DNA of 64,000 nucleotides from RGIG5050 sp045636065 (GCA_045636065.1 JAZTWW010000036.1:92559-156558); one strand, 5' to 3'. Shown: positions 26,801 to 36,656, numbered from the stretch's first letter. Made by a program: numbers and translations. Notes: a model not told the origin generated them from the letters alone.

Positions 26801-27412
26801 CAGGTTACGCCTGAAGTGAGCGCCGAGGGTGCGATGATCAACCTCGACCTCCATCCGCAGGTTATCGAGGAGCCCACGTGGAAGAACTACGGCATGAAGA
26901 TTCCATACTCCGGAAACTCCTCCGCCCTTCAGGACTTCACGGGCTTGGGCGAAATCTTCACCTCGCTCGCCGACATGCTCCAGAGCCTTCAGGTCAACAT
27001 GAACGACGAGACGAAGTCCGAGCTCGCGGCTAGCGCCATCGACAGCGCTACGAGCGCCGTCGGAAGCGTCGGCAAGCCCCAGAACATCACGTACTACGAT
27101 GTTCCGATGGAGCAGCCGTTCTTCTCGGTCCGTTCGATCGACACGCACATCTCCATCTACAATGGTGCGACGGTCGTGATGGGCGGTCTCATCACCGAGA
27201 GGCGCAAGTCCATCGAGGACAAGATTCCCTTCCTTGGCGACATTCCCTTCGTTGGCCGCTTCTTCAGGAGCCGCAGCGAGTGGAGCACGAAGCGCAACCT
27301 GCTCATCTTCGTGACGGCGCGCCTCGTCGATCCGGCCGGCCGCGAGGTCCAGATGGGCCGTGGCGACGACAATTCGAAGGATTCCTTCGCGACTCCCGTG
27401 ATGGCCGACTGA
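23861..27412 (+). CDS. Secretin (GspD/PilQ family) with Glu-Pro-rich and TPR-like N-terminal extension
   Basis: An 1183-residue outer-membrane channel subunit. Signal peptide 1-26 (ending VTVA). Residues about 56-255 are an extreme Glu/Pro/Val/Asp low-complexity stretch built of EEPEPAVDEPEP-like repeats. Residues about 285-470 are helical and TPR-like (WEEAIDSYRLADSH, YLGVADLDNALEQCELVL). From about 540 come secretin N-domains, including an STN/N0-like block (NISLWEALKLVCQISGFKF). The secretin beta-domain spans about 880-1160 with LLSAPKVVTRSGQEA, GIILQVTPEVS, VVMGGLITE and the closing signature IPFLGDIPFVGRFFRS. Ser/Gly-rich insertions interrupt it. The extension makes it about twice the usual 600-700 residues. 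It matches Amuc_1098 by position and type. Its stop overlaps the coaE start (TGATG). Confidence 0.93.
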   Translation: MNFSKKSVIIGVLGLACAALVQVTVAQDDFDEMMLEGEAMLSELEGELSDISPVDEPLAAEEAPEVAEAEPAPAEDDEPAAVEDDEPAVADEDEPEPAVDEDEPEPVAEEPEPVVEEPEPEEEPEPAVDEPEPTVDEPEVEEPEPEEEPEPAVDEPEPTVDEPEPAVGEPEVEEPEPEEEPEPAVEEPEPAVEEPEPADEPVAIDEDEPEPVEEPEPVAEEPEPAEEPEPAVEEPEVVEEEPEVATEEPAPAVAPAPSTAMAPAASILATMIPTTPAPAATVASEDEKLLADVMEVEKLRYRSINGQGRFELEQARNAMRSRKWEEAIDSYRLADSHLRIVKYKTEIRQGLGEANYQLAKLWLERGDLDRADEYVHEAVDLKHPRAARLRDDIEAKRVSRAQAQESAATAGVHRRNQKEYKASRDKIRRRLDKSAYYLGVADLDNALEQCELVLNDDPYNKEALQLRDRIERRRVIIIDREREVTHRGMIADVGKAWRPVYAVDAAELKDVEGTTKTLGFSDSNRSLEQDIERRMKEMIIPSISFRPPATIVDAVDHFRQASKDFDRPELPMDQRGFNFVLDLGKQLTGAGAQLTGEEDDSGFGAAAAEDMSMEPTNDKIPQIPNINASNISLWEALKLVCQISGFKFKVQGSVVMVMPKDVTTDELITRSYNVLESFLEKVEGAASDVQESGGFGAGGDDGGGTPAQQEEKRWKAFFGTMGVAWPKDSRIMYIKTIGKLRVTNTAEQLAVLEQALSDLNVTPVLIEIETRFVEVSQEDLNSLGFEWILNSDYTLSTGRGIGKLLGLKSGRASSTSGGTSGASGDAYESSSGITGGSSSGTSSKRVNMRNSISAFGGDSEYGPNTRFLSTTSNPISGEGKSTNDQFMRINAYLGTADLSMILHMLSQRSDTDLLSAPKVVTRSGQEAIMKVVTEFIYPTDYDVQLQSSSSSSSSNGGSQSAILAVVEPQNFTMREVGIILQVTPEVSAEGAMINLDLHPQVIEEPTWKNYGMKIPYSGNSSALQDFTGLGEIFTSLADMLQSLQVNMNDETKSELAASAIDSATSAVGSVGKPQNITYYDVPMEQPFFSVRSIDTHISIYNGATVVMGGLITERRKSIEDKIPFLGDIPFVGRFFRSRSEWSTKRNLLIFVTARLVDPAGREVQMGRGDDNSKDSFATPVMAD
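24040..24620 (+). repeat. Imperfect tandem repeats coding the Glu-Pro-rich spacer of the secretin
   Basis: About 580 bases inside the secretin gene built from repeated GAGCCGGAGCC and GTCGAGGAGCC-type units. A block coding EEPEPAVDEPEPTVDEPE occurs twice almost identically. Such in-frame repeats can expand or contract without frameshift, so the spacer length may vary among strains. Confidence 0.75.
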
Positions 27413-27984
27413 TGGCTGCACGTAAGATAGCGCTGACAGGCTCGATAGCCTGCGGCAAATCGGCGATCGTCCAGTTCCTCCGGGAACTGGACGTTCCCGT
27501 TCTAGATGCCGACGATGTGGTCCATGAGCTTGAGGCTCCCGGTGGCGCGGCCGTCGAGGCGATTGCCGCGAGATTCGGTACGGGGGTCCTCGACAGCTCT
27601 GGAGGAGTGGACAGGCGCAGGCTTGCGGCGATAGTCTTCTCGGAAGGCGGCGACGGTGCCCGCAGGGATCTTGAAGCCATACTCCATCCCCTTGTCAGGG
27701 AAAGGCTCAGGTCGTTTGAAGGGGTGAGCGCCGTGCCGCTTCTTTTCGAATCGGGCTGGGATGGGGATTTCGACAAAGTCGTATGCGTCACCTCCCCCAA
27801 GGAGCTTCAAGTCAAAAGAATGGTGGAAACGCGCGGGTATTCTCCCGAGCAGGCCCACTCGCGCATAGCCGCCCAGATGCCCCAGGAGCTCAAAGCTTCA
27901 AAAAGCGACTTCGTAATTGACAATTCTGGAAGTCTTGAGGATTTACGCCTTGCGGCTATTGACTTGAAGCGGAGAATGTTGTAG
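27412..27984 (+). CDS. coaE: Dephospho-CoA kinase
   Basis: A 190-residue cytosolic enzyme that phosphorylates dephospho-CoA at the 3' hydroxyl, the last step of coenzyme A synthesis. Seen: P-loop GSIACGKSA at 10-18, LDADDVVHEL, HPLVRERL and the LLFESGWDGDFD segment with the family's conserved hydrophobic-Glu block. The lid/LID-like VKRMVETRGYSPEQAHSRIAAQM also matches. I start at ATG 27412, which overlaps the secretin stop by one base; a frame-compatible extension upstream lies inside the secretin and is not needed. Length is close to the usual 200. Confidence 0.93.
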   Translation: MAARKIALTGSIACGKSAIVQFLRELDVPVLDADDVVHELEAPGGAAVEAIAARFGTGVLDSSGGVDRRRLAAIVFSEGGDGARRDLEAILHPLVRERLRSFEGVSAVPLLFESGWDGDFDKVVCVTSPKELQVKRMVETRGYSPEQAHSRIAAQMPQELKASKSDFVIDNSGSLEDLRLAAIDLKRRML

Positions 27985-27987
27985 AAT
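27959..27987 (+). promoter_or_regulatory. Sigma70-type promoter overlapping the end of coaE
   Basis: TTGACT (27959-27964), 17-base spacer, TAGAAT (27982-27987). It drives the small repeat membrane-protein gene, leaving a leader of about 115 bases before ATG 28109. Confidence 0.65.
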
Positions 27988-28108
27988 GGCAGAACTTTTT
28001 CCGCTGAACAGCCCTTTCGGCGGGATGCAAAAACAAACTGGGCAGCGCTGACGGCCATGCCGCCGGGTCTTGGCGTTTAGTAAGGCGGCAAGTGTAAGGA
28101 ACATAGAA

Positions 28109-28660
28109 ATGGGTATCGTATCCCTCGTGCTCGGCGTTGCCGCCGTAGTAATCCCGTTCACGTCCTGCTGCGCGAAGATCGCGATCGTTCTTGGCGCGGT
28201 CGGTATCGTTCTCGGTCTCGTCGGTCTGCGCAAGGCCTGCTGCCGCTTCGTCGCAGTCGTCGGTATCGTCGTGAGCATCGTTGGTGTCGTTCTCGCTTGC
28301 AGGGCCAACTGCGCCGCTGCCGAGGCCGCGCCTGCCGCTCCCGAGGCTGTTGTTGAGCCTGCCGCTGTCGCACCCGCCGCTGAGGCGGTTCCCGCCGTCG
28401 AGGCCGCTGTCGAGCAGGTCGTCGAGGCCGCCGCCGAGGCGGTTCCTGCCGTTGAGGCCGCCGTCGAGCAGGTCGTCGAGGCTGCTGCCGAGGCGGTTCC
28501 TGCCGTCGAGGCCGCTGTCGAGCAGGTCGTCGAGGCCGCTCCCGTGGTCGAGGCCCCCGTGGTCGAGGTGCCTGCCGTTGAGGTGCCTGCCGTTGAGGTG
28601 CCTGCCGTCGAGGTGCCTGCCGTCGAGGTGCCTGCCGTCGAGGTCCCTGCCGCTCTCTGA
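28109..28660 (+). CDS. Small membrane protein with Val-Pro-Ala-Glu repeat tail
   Basis: A 183-residue protein starting at ATG 28109, with TAAGGA 8 bases upstream. Residues 1 to about 65 form two closely spaced hydrophobic helices (VLGVAAVVIPF and AIVLGAVGIVLGLVGL, then AVVGIVVSIVGVVLA) with several Cys (CC, KACC, CRANC), like short DUF4190-type membrane proteins. The rest is purely repetitive. First come three copies of an 18-residue unit (AEAVPAVEAAVEQVVEAA), then six five-residue PAVEV units. No His, Trp or Tyr occurs in the tail and it carries net negative charge. It could be a rod-like spacer in the periplasm. It has its own promoter and a strong terminator. Family not recognised. Confidence 0.7.
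   Translation: MGIVSLVLGVAAVVIPFTSCCAKIAIVLGAVGIVLGLVGLRKACCRFVAVVGIVVSIVGVVLACRANCAAAEAAPAAPEAVVEPAAVAPAAEAVPAVEAAVEQVVEAAAEAVPAVEAAVEQVVEAAAEAVPAVEAAVEQVVEAAPVVEAPVVEVPAVEVPAVEVPAVEVPAVEVPAVEVPAAL
28382..28654 (+). repeat. Two in-frame tandem repeat arrays (54 bp x3 and 15 bp x6)
   Basis: A 54-base unit starting GAGGCGGTTCC occurs at 28382, 28436 and 28490. A 15-base unit GAGGTGCCTGCCGTY occurs at 28565, 28580, 28595, 28610, 28625 and 28640, the last slightly changed. Both unit lengths are multiples of three, so copy-number change keeps the frame. Confidence 0.9.
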
Positions 28661-28677
28661 TTGCGCAGCATATCAGG

Positions 28678-28705
28678 CTTAGGGGATCTTTTCCCTGCCC
28701 CTAAG
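28678..28705 (+). other. Short inverted repeat after the repeat-protein gene
   Basis: CTTAGGGG (28678-28685) pairs with CCCCTAAG (28698-28705). No T-run follows it; it may be a minor hairpin protecting the mRNA end. Confidence 0.4.
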
Positions 28706-28753
28706 CCGCAGGCGGTGGTGACAGTCGCTTAAAAGCCTGCCCGCCGCACATGA

Positions 28754-28792
28754 AGAGGCTTCCATCCATTGATGGAGGCCTCTTTGTTTGTT
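28754..28792 (+). terminator. Rho-independent terminator
   Basis: A 13-base stem, AGAGGCTTCCATC pairing with GATGGAGGCCTCT (one G-T pair), with a CATT loop, followed by TTTGTTTGTT. It ends the transcript of the repeat-protein gene just upstream of the RND promoter. Confidence 0.9.
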
Positions 28793-28819
28793 GCTAACAT
28801 CCCGGTATTATGGTATAAT
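28791..28819 (+). promoter_or_regulatory. Sigma70-type promoter of the RND efflux operon
   Basis: TTGCTA (28791-28796), 17-base spacer, TATAAT (28814-28819), preceded by TGG as in an extended -10. The leader to ATG 28903 is about 77 bases and begins with a small GC hairpin at about 28829-28848. No regulator gene is adjacent. Confidence 0.75.
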
Positions 28820-28902
28820 ACCCCATTACGGCGAAGTGTCGCTTTGCCGCATGGGATGCCCGCCCACGAAAAAGGGTCAACCTGAGAACAGGGGTCATAG
28901 CA

Positions 28903-30138
28903 ATGAGCGATGAGAAGAACGGTTCCGGCGTCGGGAAAATAGCCAACTTCATAGGCTGGCTTCTTACTGTTGCGGCTTGCCTTGCCGCAGGCTGGATTGC
29001 GCGGGAAATGTTCCCTGAGGAGAAGTCCGCTCCCCCTGCAATGGTCATGCCTCCTTCGACCGTCTCCACGACGAATGTCCAGATGCGCGCCTACAATCTT
29101 GCCGAGCGTTTTGTGGCTCACGCGGAGGCTATGCAGGAGATCGATCTTCTTCCGCAGGTTGATGGCTACATCAAGGAGGTCAGGTTCTCCGAAGGCGATA
29201 TCGTCGAGGCGGGTGCCGTACTTTACGTAATCGACAATGAAAGGTACAGCGCCATCGTCAACCAGCGTAAGGCCGACCTTGAGGCCGCCGAAGCCGAGGC
29301 GGAGCGCGCCCGCCGCTACCGCGCCCGCATGGAGGCCGCCGACGCGCGAGGCATCACCCAGCAGGAGCTCGACAACGTCATCAGTCTCGATTTGAGCGCC
29401 AAGGCCAAGGTTCTCCAGGCGAAGGCCAATCTCGTCGTCGCAGAGTACGACATGAACCATGCCATCGTCAAGGCTCCCTTCAAGGGCAAGATAGGCAAGT
29501 CCCGCGCTTACCTCGGCGACTACGTCAGCCCTTCGAAAGGACCTCTCGCGCACCTCGTGCAGATCGATCCCGTTCGCGTCTCCTTCCCGCTCACCGACAG
29601 GAGCTACATCGCCTGGCGCAATGCGGTCTTGAAAGGTGATTCGTCGGCCATCGACAAGCGCCTGAGGCTCATTCTCCCCGACGACAGCGAGTACACCGGC
29701 GGCGAAGGCTCCTTCGCCTACGACGACAGCACCATGGACGCCTCCACGGCCTCGATAACGATGCGTCTTACGTTCCCCAACCCCGACAGGCTCCTTGTCC
29801 CCAACACCTACCTCACGCTCGTCGCCGACTACAAGAACCCGCCGTTCTACACGTGCGTTCCCCAGACGGCGATCATCGACCTTCCAGGCGGCTCGCAGGG
29901 CGTATGGCTCGTGAAAAATGACGGCACAGTCACCGCCCGCGAGGTCAAGACTCTCGGAACGTTCGAGGGATGGGTTCCCGTCATCTCCGGTCTCGCCGAG
30001 GGTGACACCGTCGTCACATCCGGTACGGGCAAGCTTGGCGAAGGCATGAAGGTCGTGAATGTCATCCCCACGCCCAACGACGAGAACGACCCCGGACACC
30101 TCATGTACGATGAGCGCGAGAGCGCTTCCAACGAATGA
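28903..30138 (+). CDS. RND efflux periplasmic adaptor (AcrA/MexA family)
   Basis: A 411-residue membrane-fusion protein joining the RND pump to the outer-membrane channel. An N-terminal membrane helix (about 17-35) is without a clear lipobox. Next come a biotinyl-lipoyl half (IDLLPQVDGYIKEVRFSEGDIVEAGAVLY), a long helical hairpin rich in Ala/Glu/Arg (about 115-185) and the second lipoyl half (IVKAPFKGKIGKS). The beta-barrel and membrane-proximal domains follow. It is first in a three-gene operon (adaptor, pump, outer-membrane factor). Its stop overlaps an in-frame ATG of the next gene. Substrate cannot be read from sequence. Confidence 0.93.
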   Translation: MSDEKNGSGVGKIANFIGWLLTVAACLAAGWIAREMFPEEKSAPPAMVMPPSTVSTTNVQMRAYNLAERFVAHAEAMQEIDLLPQVDGYIKEVRFSEGDIVEAGAVLYVIDNERYSAIVNQRKADLEAAEAEAERARRYRARMEAADARGITQQELDNVISLDLSAKAKVLQAKANLVVAEYDMNHAIVKAPFKGKIGKSRAYLGDYVSPSKGPLAHLVQIDPVRVSFPLTDRSYIAWRNAVLKGDSSAIDKRLRLILPDDSEYTGGEGSFAYDDSTMDASTASITMRLTFPNPDRLLVPNTYLTLVADYKNPPFYTCVPQTAIIDLPGGSQGVWLVKNDGTVTAREVKTLGTFEGWVPVISGLAEGDTVVTSGTGKLGEGMKVVNVIPTPNDENDPGHLMYDERESASNE

Positions 30139-30152
30139 GCGGAGGGCGTGAA

Positions 30153-33100
30153 ATGAAGCTCTCCATAAGAAAGTCGATTGACGAGATAAAGACGTTCTCC
30201 AGAACGTTCGTGGAGCGTCCGCGCTTCGCGATGGTCATCGCCATAGTGCTCAGCATGGCAGGCGTGATGGCCATGTTGAATCTGCCAATATCGCAGTACC
30301 CGCGCGTCACGCCGCCGGAGATCCGCGTCACGTACACGTACCCGGGCGCAAACAGCCGCGAGGTGATGAACACCATCGCCACCCCCGTCGAGGACGAGGT
30401 GAACGGCGTCGACGACATGATCTACATGTCGAGCGAATGCGGCGACGACGGCTCCTACTCGCTCACGGTCTCGTTCGAGGTCGAGTCCGACCGCGACATG
30501 GACCAGGTCAAGGTGCAGAACCGCATCTCCCAGGCCGAGGCCAAGCTTCCGCAGGAGGTCAAGCAGCTCGGCGGCCGCGTGAGAGCGCAGTCGACGGACT
30601 TCCTCGGCTTTCTCGCCCTGCGCTGTCCGGGCGGGAAGATGACGCGCCTTCAGATATCCGACTACATCTACAACAACATCCAGCCTGTCCTTCTGCGTGT
30701 TCCGGGCGTCGGCGAGGCTACGGTCTACGGCCCCAAGCTCTCGATCCGCGTCTGGCTCGACCCCGACAGGATGGCCGCCCAGAAGATGAACTCCGAGGAG
30801 GTCATAAACGCGATCTCCAAACAGAACATCCAGGCGTCGCTCGGCTCGGTTGGCGCGATGCCCGTAAAGAAGTACGGCGCAAAGACGTACTCGCTCGTCG
30901 CCCGCGGCCGTCTCATGACGGTCGAGGAGTTCAACAACATCGTCATCCGCCGCGACTCGAACGGCGGCATAGTCCGCCTCAAGGACGTCGCGAGAACGGA
31001 GATCGGCGAGCAGAGCTATGCGTTCGACGGCCAGTACGACGGCGCCACGGCGGTTTCGATCGCCGTGCAGCAGAAGCCGGGCGCGAACGCAATAGACGCG
31101 ATGGACAAGCTCATCGCCGAGATGGACCGCCTCCAGGAGAGCTTCCCCGAGGGCCTTGAGTACGTCATCGCGTACGACGCGACGGCCAACGTGAGAATGT
31201 GCATACGCGAAATCAGGACGACGCTTCTGATAACGTTCGGTCTCGTCGTTTTCGTCTGCTTCCTCTTCCTCCAGGACTGGCGCGCGACGCTCGTACCCTG
31301 CCTTACGATCCCCGTATCGCTCTCGGCCACCTTCATCCTCATGTCGGCGCTCGGGTACTCGATAAACACGCTTACGCTCTTCGGTCTCGTCCTTGCGATC
31401 GGCGTCGTCGTCGACGACTGCATCGTCGTCGTCGAGCGCGTCCAGTTCCTTATCGAGACGAGAGGCCTCAACTCCAAGGAGGCGACGATCCAGGCCATGA
31501 GCGACGTTACGAGCGCCGTCATAGCGACTACGCTCGTCCTGCTTGGCATTTTCGTCCCCGTCGGCTTCATGTCGGGCATCACGGGGCGCATCTACCAGCA
31601 GTTCTCCGTAACCCTCTCGGCCGCGGTGTGCTTCTCCTCCCTCTGCGCCCTTACCCTTGCGCCGGCCCTCTGCTCGCTCCTTCTGAGAGAGACGCGCCCG
31701 ATCAAGCACGGGCCGCTCGCGTGGTTCAACAGCCTCGTCAACGGCTTCAAGGCCGTCTTCATCAGGTTCGCGAAATTCCTCGCGAGGCGCAGGTTCCTCT
31801 CGTTCATCCTTCTTGTCCTTTCCATACTCTTCACCGTGAGGACGTACATGCGCTCGTCCACCTCGTTCCTCCCGGAGGAGGACCAGGGCGTCATATTCTG
31901 CTCGCTGGAGATGCCCGAAGGCACCACGGCGGAGCGTACGCGCGATGTGGGCCTAAGGGCCGTCGATCTTCTCCAGAAGAAGTTCCCCGGCGAGGTGATG
32001 AGCGTACTTTCCGTCAACGGCATGTCCATGACATCCGGGCGCGGCGAGTCGCAGGGAATGCTCATCGTGCAGCTAAAGGACTGGACCTTGCGCACGAAGC
32101 CCGAGCAGCACACCTCCAAGCTCAAGCTCAGCATGCAGGCCGCGCTTGCCGAGATCCCCGAGCCGTCGTGGCGCGTCTTTGTGCCTCCGGCGATTCCTGG
32201 CCTTGGCATGTCAAACGGCATCGACCTGAGGCTTGAGGCCGTCGATTCGACAGACCCAGAGGTTCTCGCCGCTATGCAGGCGAAGGTCCTCAAGGCACTC
32301 AACAGCCGTCCTGACATAATCCAGATGGCGTTCAGCGGCTTCAAGTCCAATACGCCTCACCTGAGGTTCAACCTCGACCGCACCAAGGCCGAGATGCACC
32401 ACGTGCCGGTGTCCACCGTCTATGCGACATTGCAGAACTACCTCGGCTCCAGATACGTCAACGACGTCAACCTGGGAACGCAGGTGAACCGCGTCACCGT
32501 CTGCTCCGACTGGAGCGGACGCGCCACGCCCGAGGATGTCGCCAAGCTGTACGTCCGCAGCGAAGACGGCAACATGGTTCCGATCGGCGCTATCGGCACG
32601 ATCGAGCGCGAACTCGGGCCTCGCGTCATGACCCGCTTCCAGATGCGTCCTGCAGCCGCCATAACTATCCTTACGCAGAACGGCGTCGCCTCCGGCAAGG
32701 TGATCTCCGAGATCAAGAAGATTCTCGCCGATACGCTTACCCCCGGCTTCACATACGAGTGGGGCGGCATCACGTTCCAGGAGCAGCGCAACGAAGGTAC
32801 GGCCGGCCCGCTCATTCTCATGGCGATCCTCTTCGGCTATCTCTTCCTCGTCGCCCAGTACGAATCCTGGACGATCCCGATGCCTGTGATGCTCTCCATA
32901 TTCGTGGCCGTCCTCGGCGCGCTGACGGGCCTCAAGTGGCTCTCGGGGTGGGAACGCTTCCAGACGTTCGACCTCTCGCTCAGCGTGTACGCCCAGCTCG
33001 GAATAGTTCTTCTCATAGGGCTCGCCTCAAAGAACGCGATTCTCATAGTCGAATTCGCCAAGGACAGGCGGGAGAAGGAAAAGTATTCAATCGTCGACGC

Positions 33101-33431
33101 GGCCGGTTCTGCGGCAGGCGAGCGGTTGAGGGCCGTTCTCATGACGGCGCTCACCACTCTCCTGGGGACTCTTCCCATGGTGCTGGCAACGGGCGCAGGC
33201 TCCGCGAGCCGTGTCGCGATCGGCGTTACCGAGTTCTTCGGGATGCTCTTCTCGGTAAGCTTCGGCGTGCTGCTCGTGCCGGGGCTGTATTCGCTCTTCC
33301 AGTACTGGCGTGAAAACGTCAAACGAGCGTTCTCGTACATTTCGGCCGTCGGCCAGAGGAGGCGCACCTTGAAGGAGCGCGCCCGCGCCGGGGCCGCGGA
33401 GGAATCTAAAACGGAGGATCAGGCATCATGA
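30153..33431 (+). CDS. RND efflux pump inner-membrane permease (AcrB/MexB, HAE1 family)
   Basis: A pump of about 1092 residues that exports compounds using the proton gradient. ATG 30153 is preferred over ATG 30135 because GGAGGG at 30141-30146 lies 6 bases before it. Typical features: TM1 near the start, porter-domain block YPGANSREV, and TM4 with GVVVDDCIVVVERV carrying the paired proton-relay Asp421 and Asp422. TM10 carries the matching Lys960 in GLASKNAILIVEFAKD. PVGFMSGITGRIYQQF and the two large periplasmic loops are also present. All relay residues are intact, so it should be active. A Lys/Arg/Glu-rich tail ends the protein. Its stop overlaps the outer-membrane factor start (ATGA at 33428-33431). 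Confidence 0.96.
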   Translation: MKLSIRKSIDEIKTFSRTFVERPRFAMVIAIVLSMAGVMAMLNLPISQYPRVTPPEIRVTYTYPGANSREVMNTIATPVEDEVNGVDDMIYMSSECGDDGSYSLTVSFEVESDRDMDQVKVQNRISQAEAKLPQEVKQLGGRVRAQSTDFLGFLALRCPGGKMTRLQISDYIYNNIQPVLLRVPGVGEATVYGPKLSIRVWLDPDRMAAQKMNSEEVINAISKQNIQASLGSVGAMPVKKYGAKTYSLVARGRLMTVEEFNNIVIRRDSNGGIVRLKDVARTEIGEQSYAFDGQYDGATAVSIAVQQKPGANAIDAMDKLIAEMDRLQESFPEGLEYVIAYDATANVRMCIREIRTTLLITFGLVVFVCFLFLQDWRATLVPCLTIPVSLSATFILMSALGYSINTLTLFGLVLAIGVVVDDCIVVVERVQFLIETRGLNSKEATIQAMSDVTSAVIATTLVLLGIFVPVGFMSGITGRIYQQFSVTLSAAVCFSSLCALTLAPALCSLLLRETRPIKHGPLAWFNSLVNGFKAVFIRFAKFLARRRFLSFILLVLSILFTVRTYMRSSTSFLPEEDQGVIFCSLEMPEGTTAERTRDVGLRAVDLLQKKFPGEVMSVLSVNGMSMTSGRGESQGMLIVQLKDWTLRTKPEQHTSKLKLSMQAALAEIPEPSWRVFVPPAIPGLGMSNGIDLRLEAVDSTDPEVLAAMQAKVLKALNSRPDIIQMAFSGFKSNTPHLRFNLDRTKAEMHHVPVSTVYATLQNYLGSRYVNDVNLGTQVNRVTVCSDWSGRATPEDVAKLYVRSEDGNMVPIGAIGTIERELGPRVMTRFQMRPAAAITILTQNGVASGKVISEIKKILADTLTPGFTYEWGGITFQEQRNEGTAGPLILMAILFGYLFLVAQYESWTIPMPVMLSIFVAVLGALTGLKWLSGWERFQTFDLSLSVYAQLGIVLLIGLASKNAILIVEFAKDRREKEKYSIVDAAGSAAGERLRAVLMTALTTLLGTLPMVLATGAGSASRVAIGVTEFFGMLFSVSFGVLLVPGLYSLFQYWRENVKRAFSYISAVGQRRRTLKERARAGAAEESKTEDQAS

Positions 33432-34975
33432 GAAATACGACATTCGCGGCGGCGTTCGTCTCTGCGATTCTGGCTCTTGCAGGCTGTGAAAGCCTTACGC
33501 CCAAATGGATGACGGTGGGCCCCGACTATGAGAGGAAGGATGTCGAGGTCCTCGACGCCCCTCTTGCCGATGCGGGCTACACCACGGGCAAGCGCGAAGC
33601 CGGCGGCGGCCTTGAGATCGCGCGCGGAGAGAAGGATCCCCGCGTCGAGGTGACTGCCGAGATGATCGGCGACTGGTGGACGCAGTTCAACGATCCGCTC
33701 CTGACCGAGCTTATAGAGCGGGCCGTCACCAACAACATCTCCTATGCGATCGTCCAGCAGAGGCTCATCCAGGCGCGCTGGTCGTATGTCGCGAGCTTCG
33801 GCGGATTCTTCCCGAACTTCGATATGAGCGGCAGGATGACGAGGGCCGGCTACTACAAGGAATCCTCCACCGGCGCATCGGCGGGCGGGCGCAACATCCA
33901 CAGCACGACCTACAGCGCCGGCTTCGACGCCACGTGGGAGATCGACCTCTTCGGCGGCTCAAGAAGGGCCAACGAATCCGCGCGCGCCGCGATGGATGCC
34001 GCGTACTTCGATGTCGATTCCGCGCTCGTGTCGCTTACGGCCGAGATCGGCAGCGCCTACATCAATCTGAGAACGACCCAGGCCCGGATCAAGACGGCCA
34101 TCGAGAACCTCAAGCTCCAGAGCGAGACGTACGATATCCTGCGCTCCCGTCTTGAAAGCGGCATAGGCGACGAACTTGCCGTCAACCAGGCGAAGTACAA
34201 CGTGGACCAGACGCGCGCGTCCATCCCGCCTTTGAAGTCGCAGGAGGAGTCGTACATGAACGCCATCGCGATTCTCGTCGGCGATATGCCGGGCGTCTGG
34301 CACGCGAGGCTTGGGCCGCTGCCAGGGCGCGATTGGCTTGTGGCCCCGCAGAAGCTCTCCTCCATCCCCGTGAACGTCCTCAGGGCGAGGCCCGACATCT
34401 GCTCCGCCGAAAGGAAGCTTGCCGCCCAGGTGGCGCAGGTCGGCGTAAAGAAGGCGATGCTCTTCCCCAAGTTCTACATCACGGGTTCCGTCGGTTTCGA
34501 CAGCCCCAAGGCCGGAGACTTCTTCCACCGCGACGCGGTCTACAGCACGATCGGCCCGAGCTTCAGCTGGCCCATCTTCCAGGGCGGCGCGCTCTATTCC
34601 GAGATGAAGTCGGCCGAGAGCAAGGTCGAGGAGTCCACGCTCAACTACGAGCTCACCGTCCAGCAGGCCCTCGGCGAGCTGCGTGACGCCTACAGCGCCT
34701 ACACGGCGGCGTACCACCGCTTCGAGAGCTTGAAGGGCGCGGTCGATGCGGCCGGAGCGGCCGTCGACATCTCCAAGGACCTCTACAAGAACGGTCTTGC
34801 GGACTTCAACAACGTTCTCGATGCGCAGCGCTCCAAGCTGAACCTGGAGGACAGCCTCACGCAGGCGCGAGGCGACATCACGCTCCAGCTCATAAAGCTC
34901 TACAAGGCGATGGGCGGCGGTCTTGCCGCGGCCGACACCGCCCAGGCGGCCGTCCAGGAAGAGATCGAGCGCTAA
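33428..34975 (+). CDS. RND efflux outer-membrane lipoprotein (OprM/NodT family)
   Basis: A 515-residue TolC-like channel. The signal peptide ends LALAGC, a classical lipobox, so the N-terminus is lipidated. Two outer-membrane-efflux repeats follow (about 80-290 and 300-500) with WWTQFNDPLLTELIERA at the start. ATWEIDLFGGSRR and NVLRARPDICSAERKLAAQVAQVG are near the second repeat, and NGLADFNNVLDAQRSKLNLEDSL is near the end. These are the standard NodT family blocks. It completes the tripartite pump encoded by the two upstream genes. Sixteen bases separate it from ettA. Confidence 0.95.
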   Translation: MRNTTFAAAFVSAILALAGCESLTPKWMTVGPDYERKDVEVLDAPLADAGYTTGKREAGGGLEIARGEKDPRVEVTAEMIGDWWTQFNDPLLTELIERAVTNNISYAIVQQRLIQARWSYVASFGGFFPNFDMSGRMTRAGYYKESSTGASAGGRNIHSTTYSAGFDATWEIDLFGGSRRANESARAAMDAAYFDVDSALVSLTAEIGSAYINLRTTQARIKTAIENLKLQSETYDILRSRLESGIGDELAVNQAKYNVDQTRASIPPLKSQEESYMNAIAILVGDMPGVWHARLGPLPGRDWLVAPQKLSSIPVNVLRARPDICSAERKLAAQVAQVGVKKAMLFPKFYITGSVGFDSPKAGDFFHRDAVYSTIGPSFSWPIFQGGALYSEMKSAESKVEESTLNYELTVQQALGELRDAYSAYTAAYHRFESLKGAVDAAGAAVDISKDLYKNGLADFNNVLDAQRSKLNLEDSLTQARGDITLQLIKLYKAMGGGLAAADTAQAAVQEEIER

Positions 34976-34991
34976 AAACCGAAGGTGCAGT

Positions 34992-36596
<1,605 letters not shown>

Positions 36597-36602
36597 CCGC
36601 GC

Positions 36603-36619
36603 CGCCTCGCGCGGAGGCG
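36603..36619. other. Short GC hairpin after ettA
   Basis: CGCCTC (36603-36608) pairs with GAGGCG (36614-36619), followed by TATATAT. Possibly a weak terminator; no T-run. Confidence 0.3.
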
Positions 36620-36656
36620 TATATATCCGTGCAGCCGTTTGAATGCGGGAGGTTCT

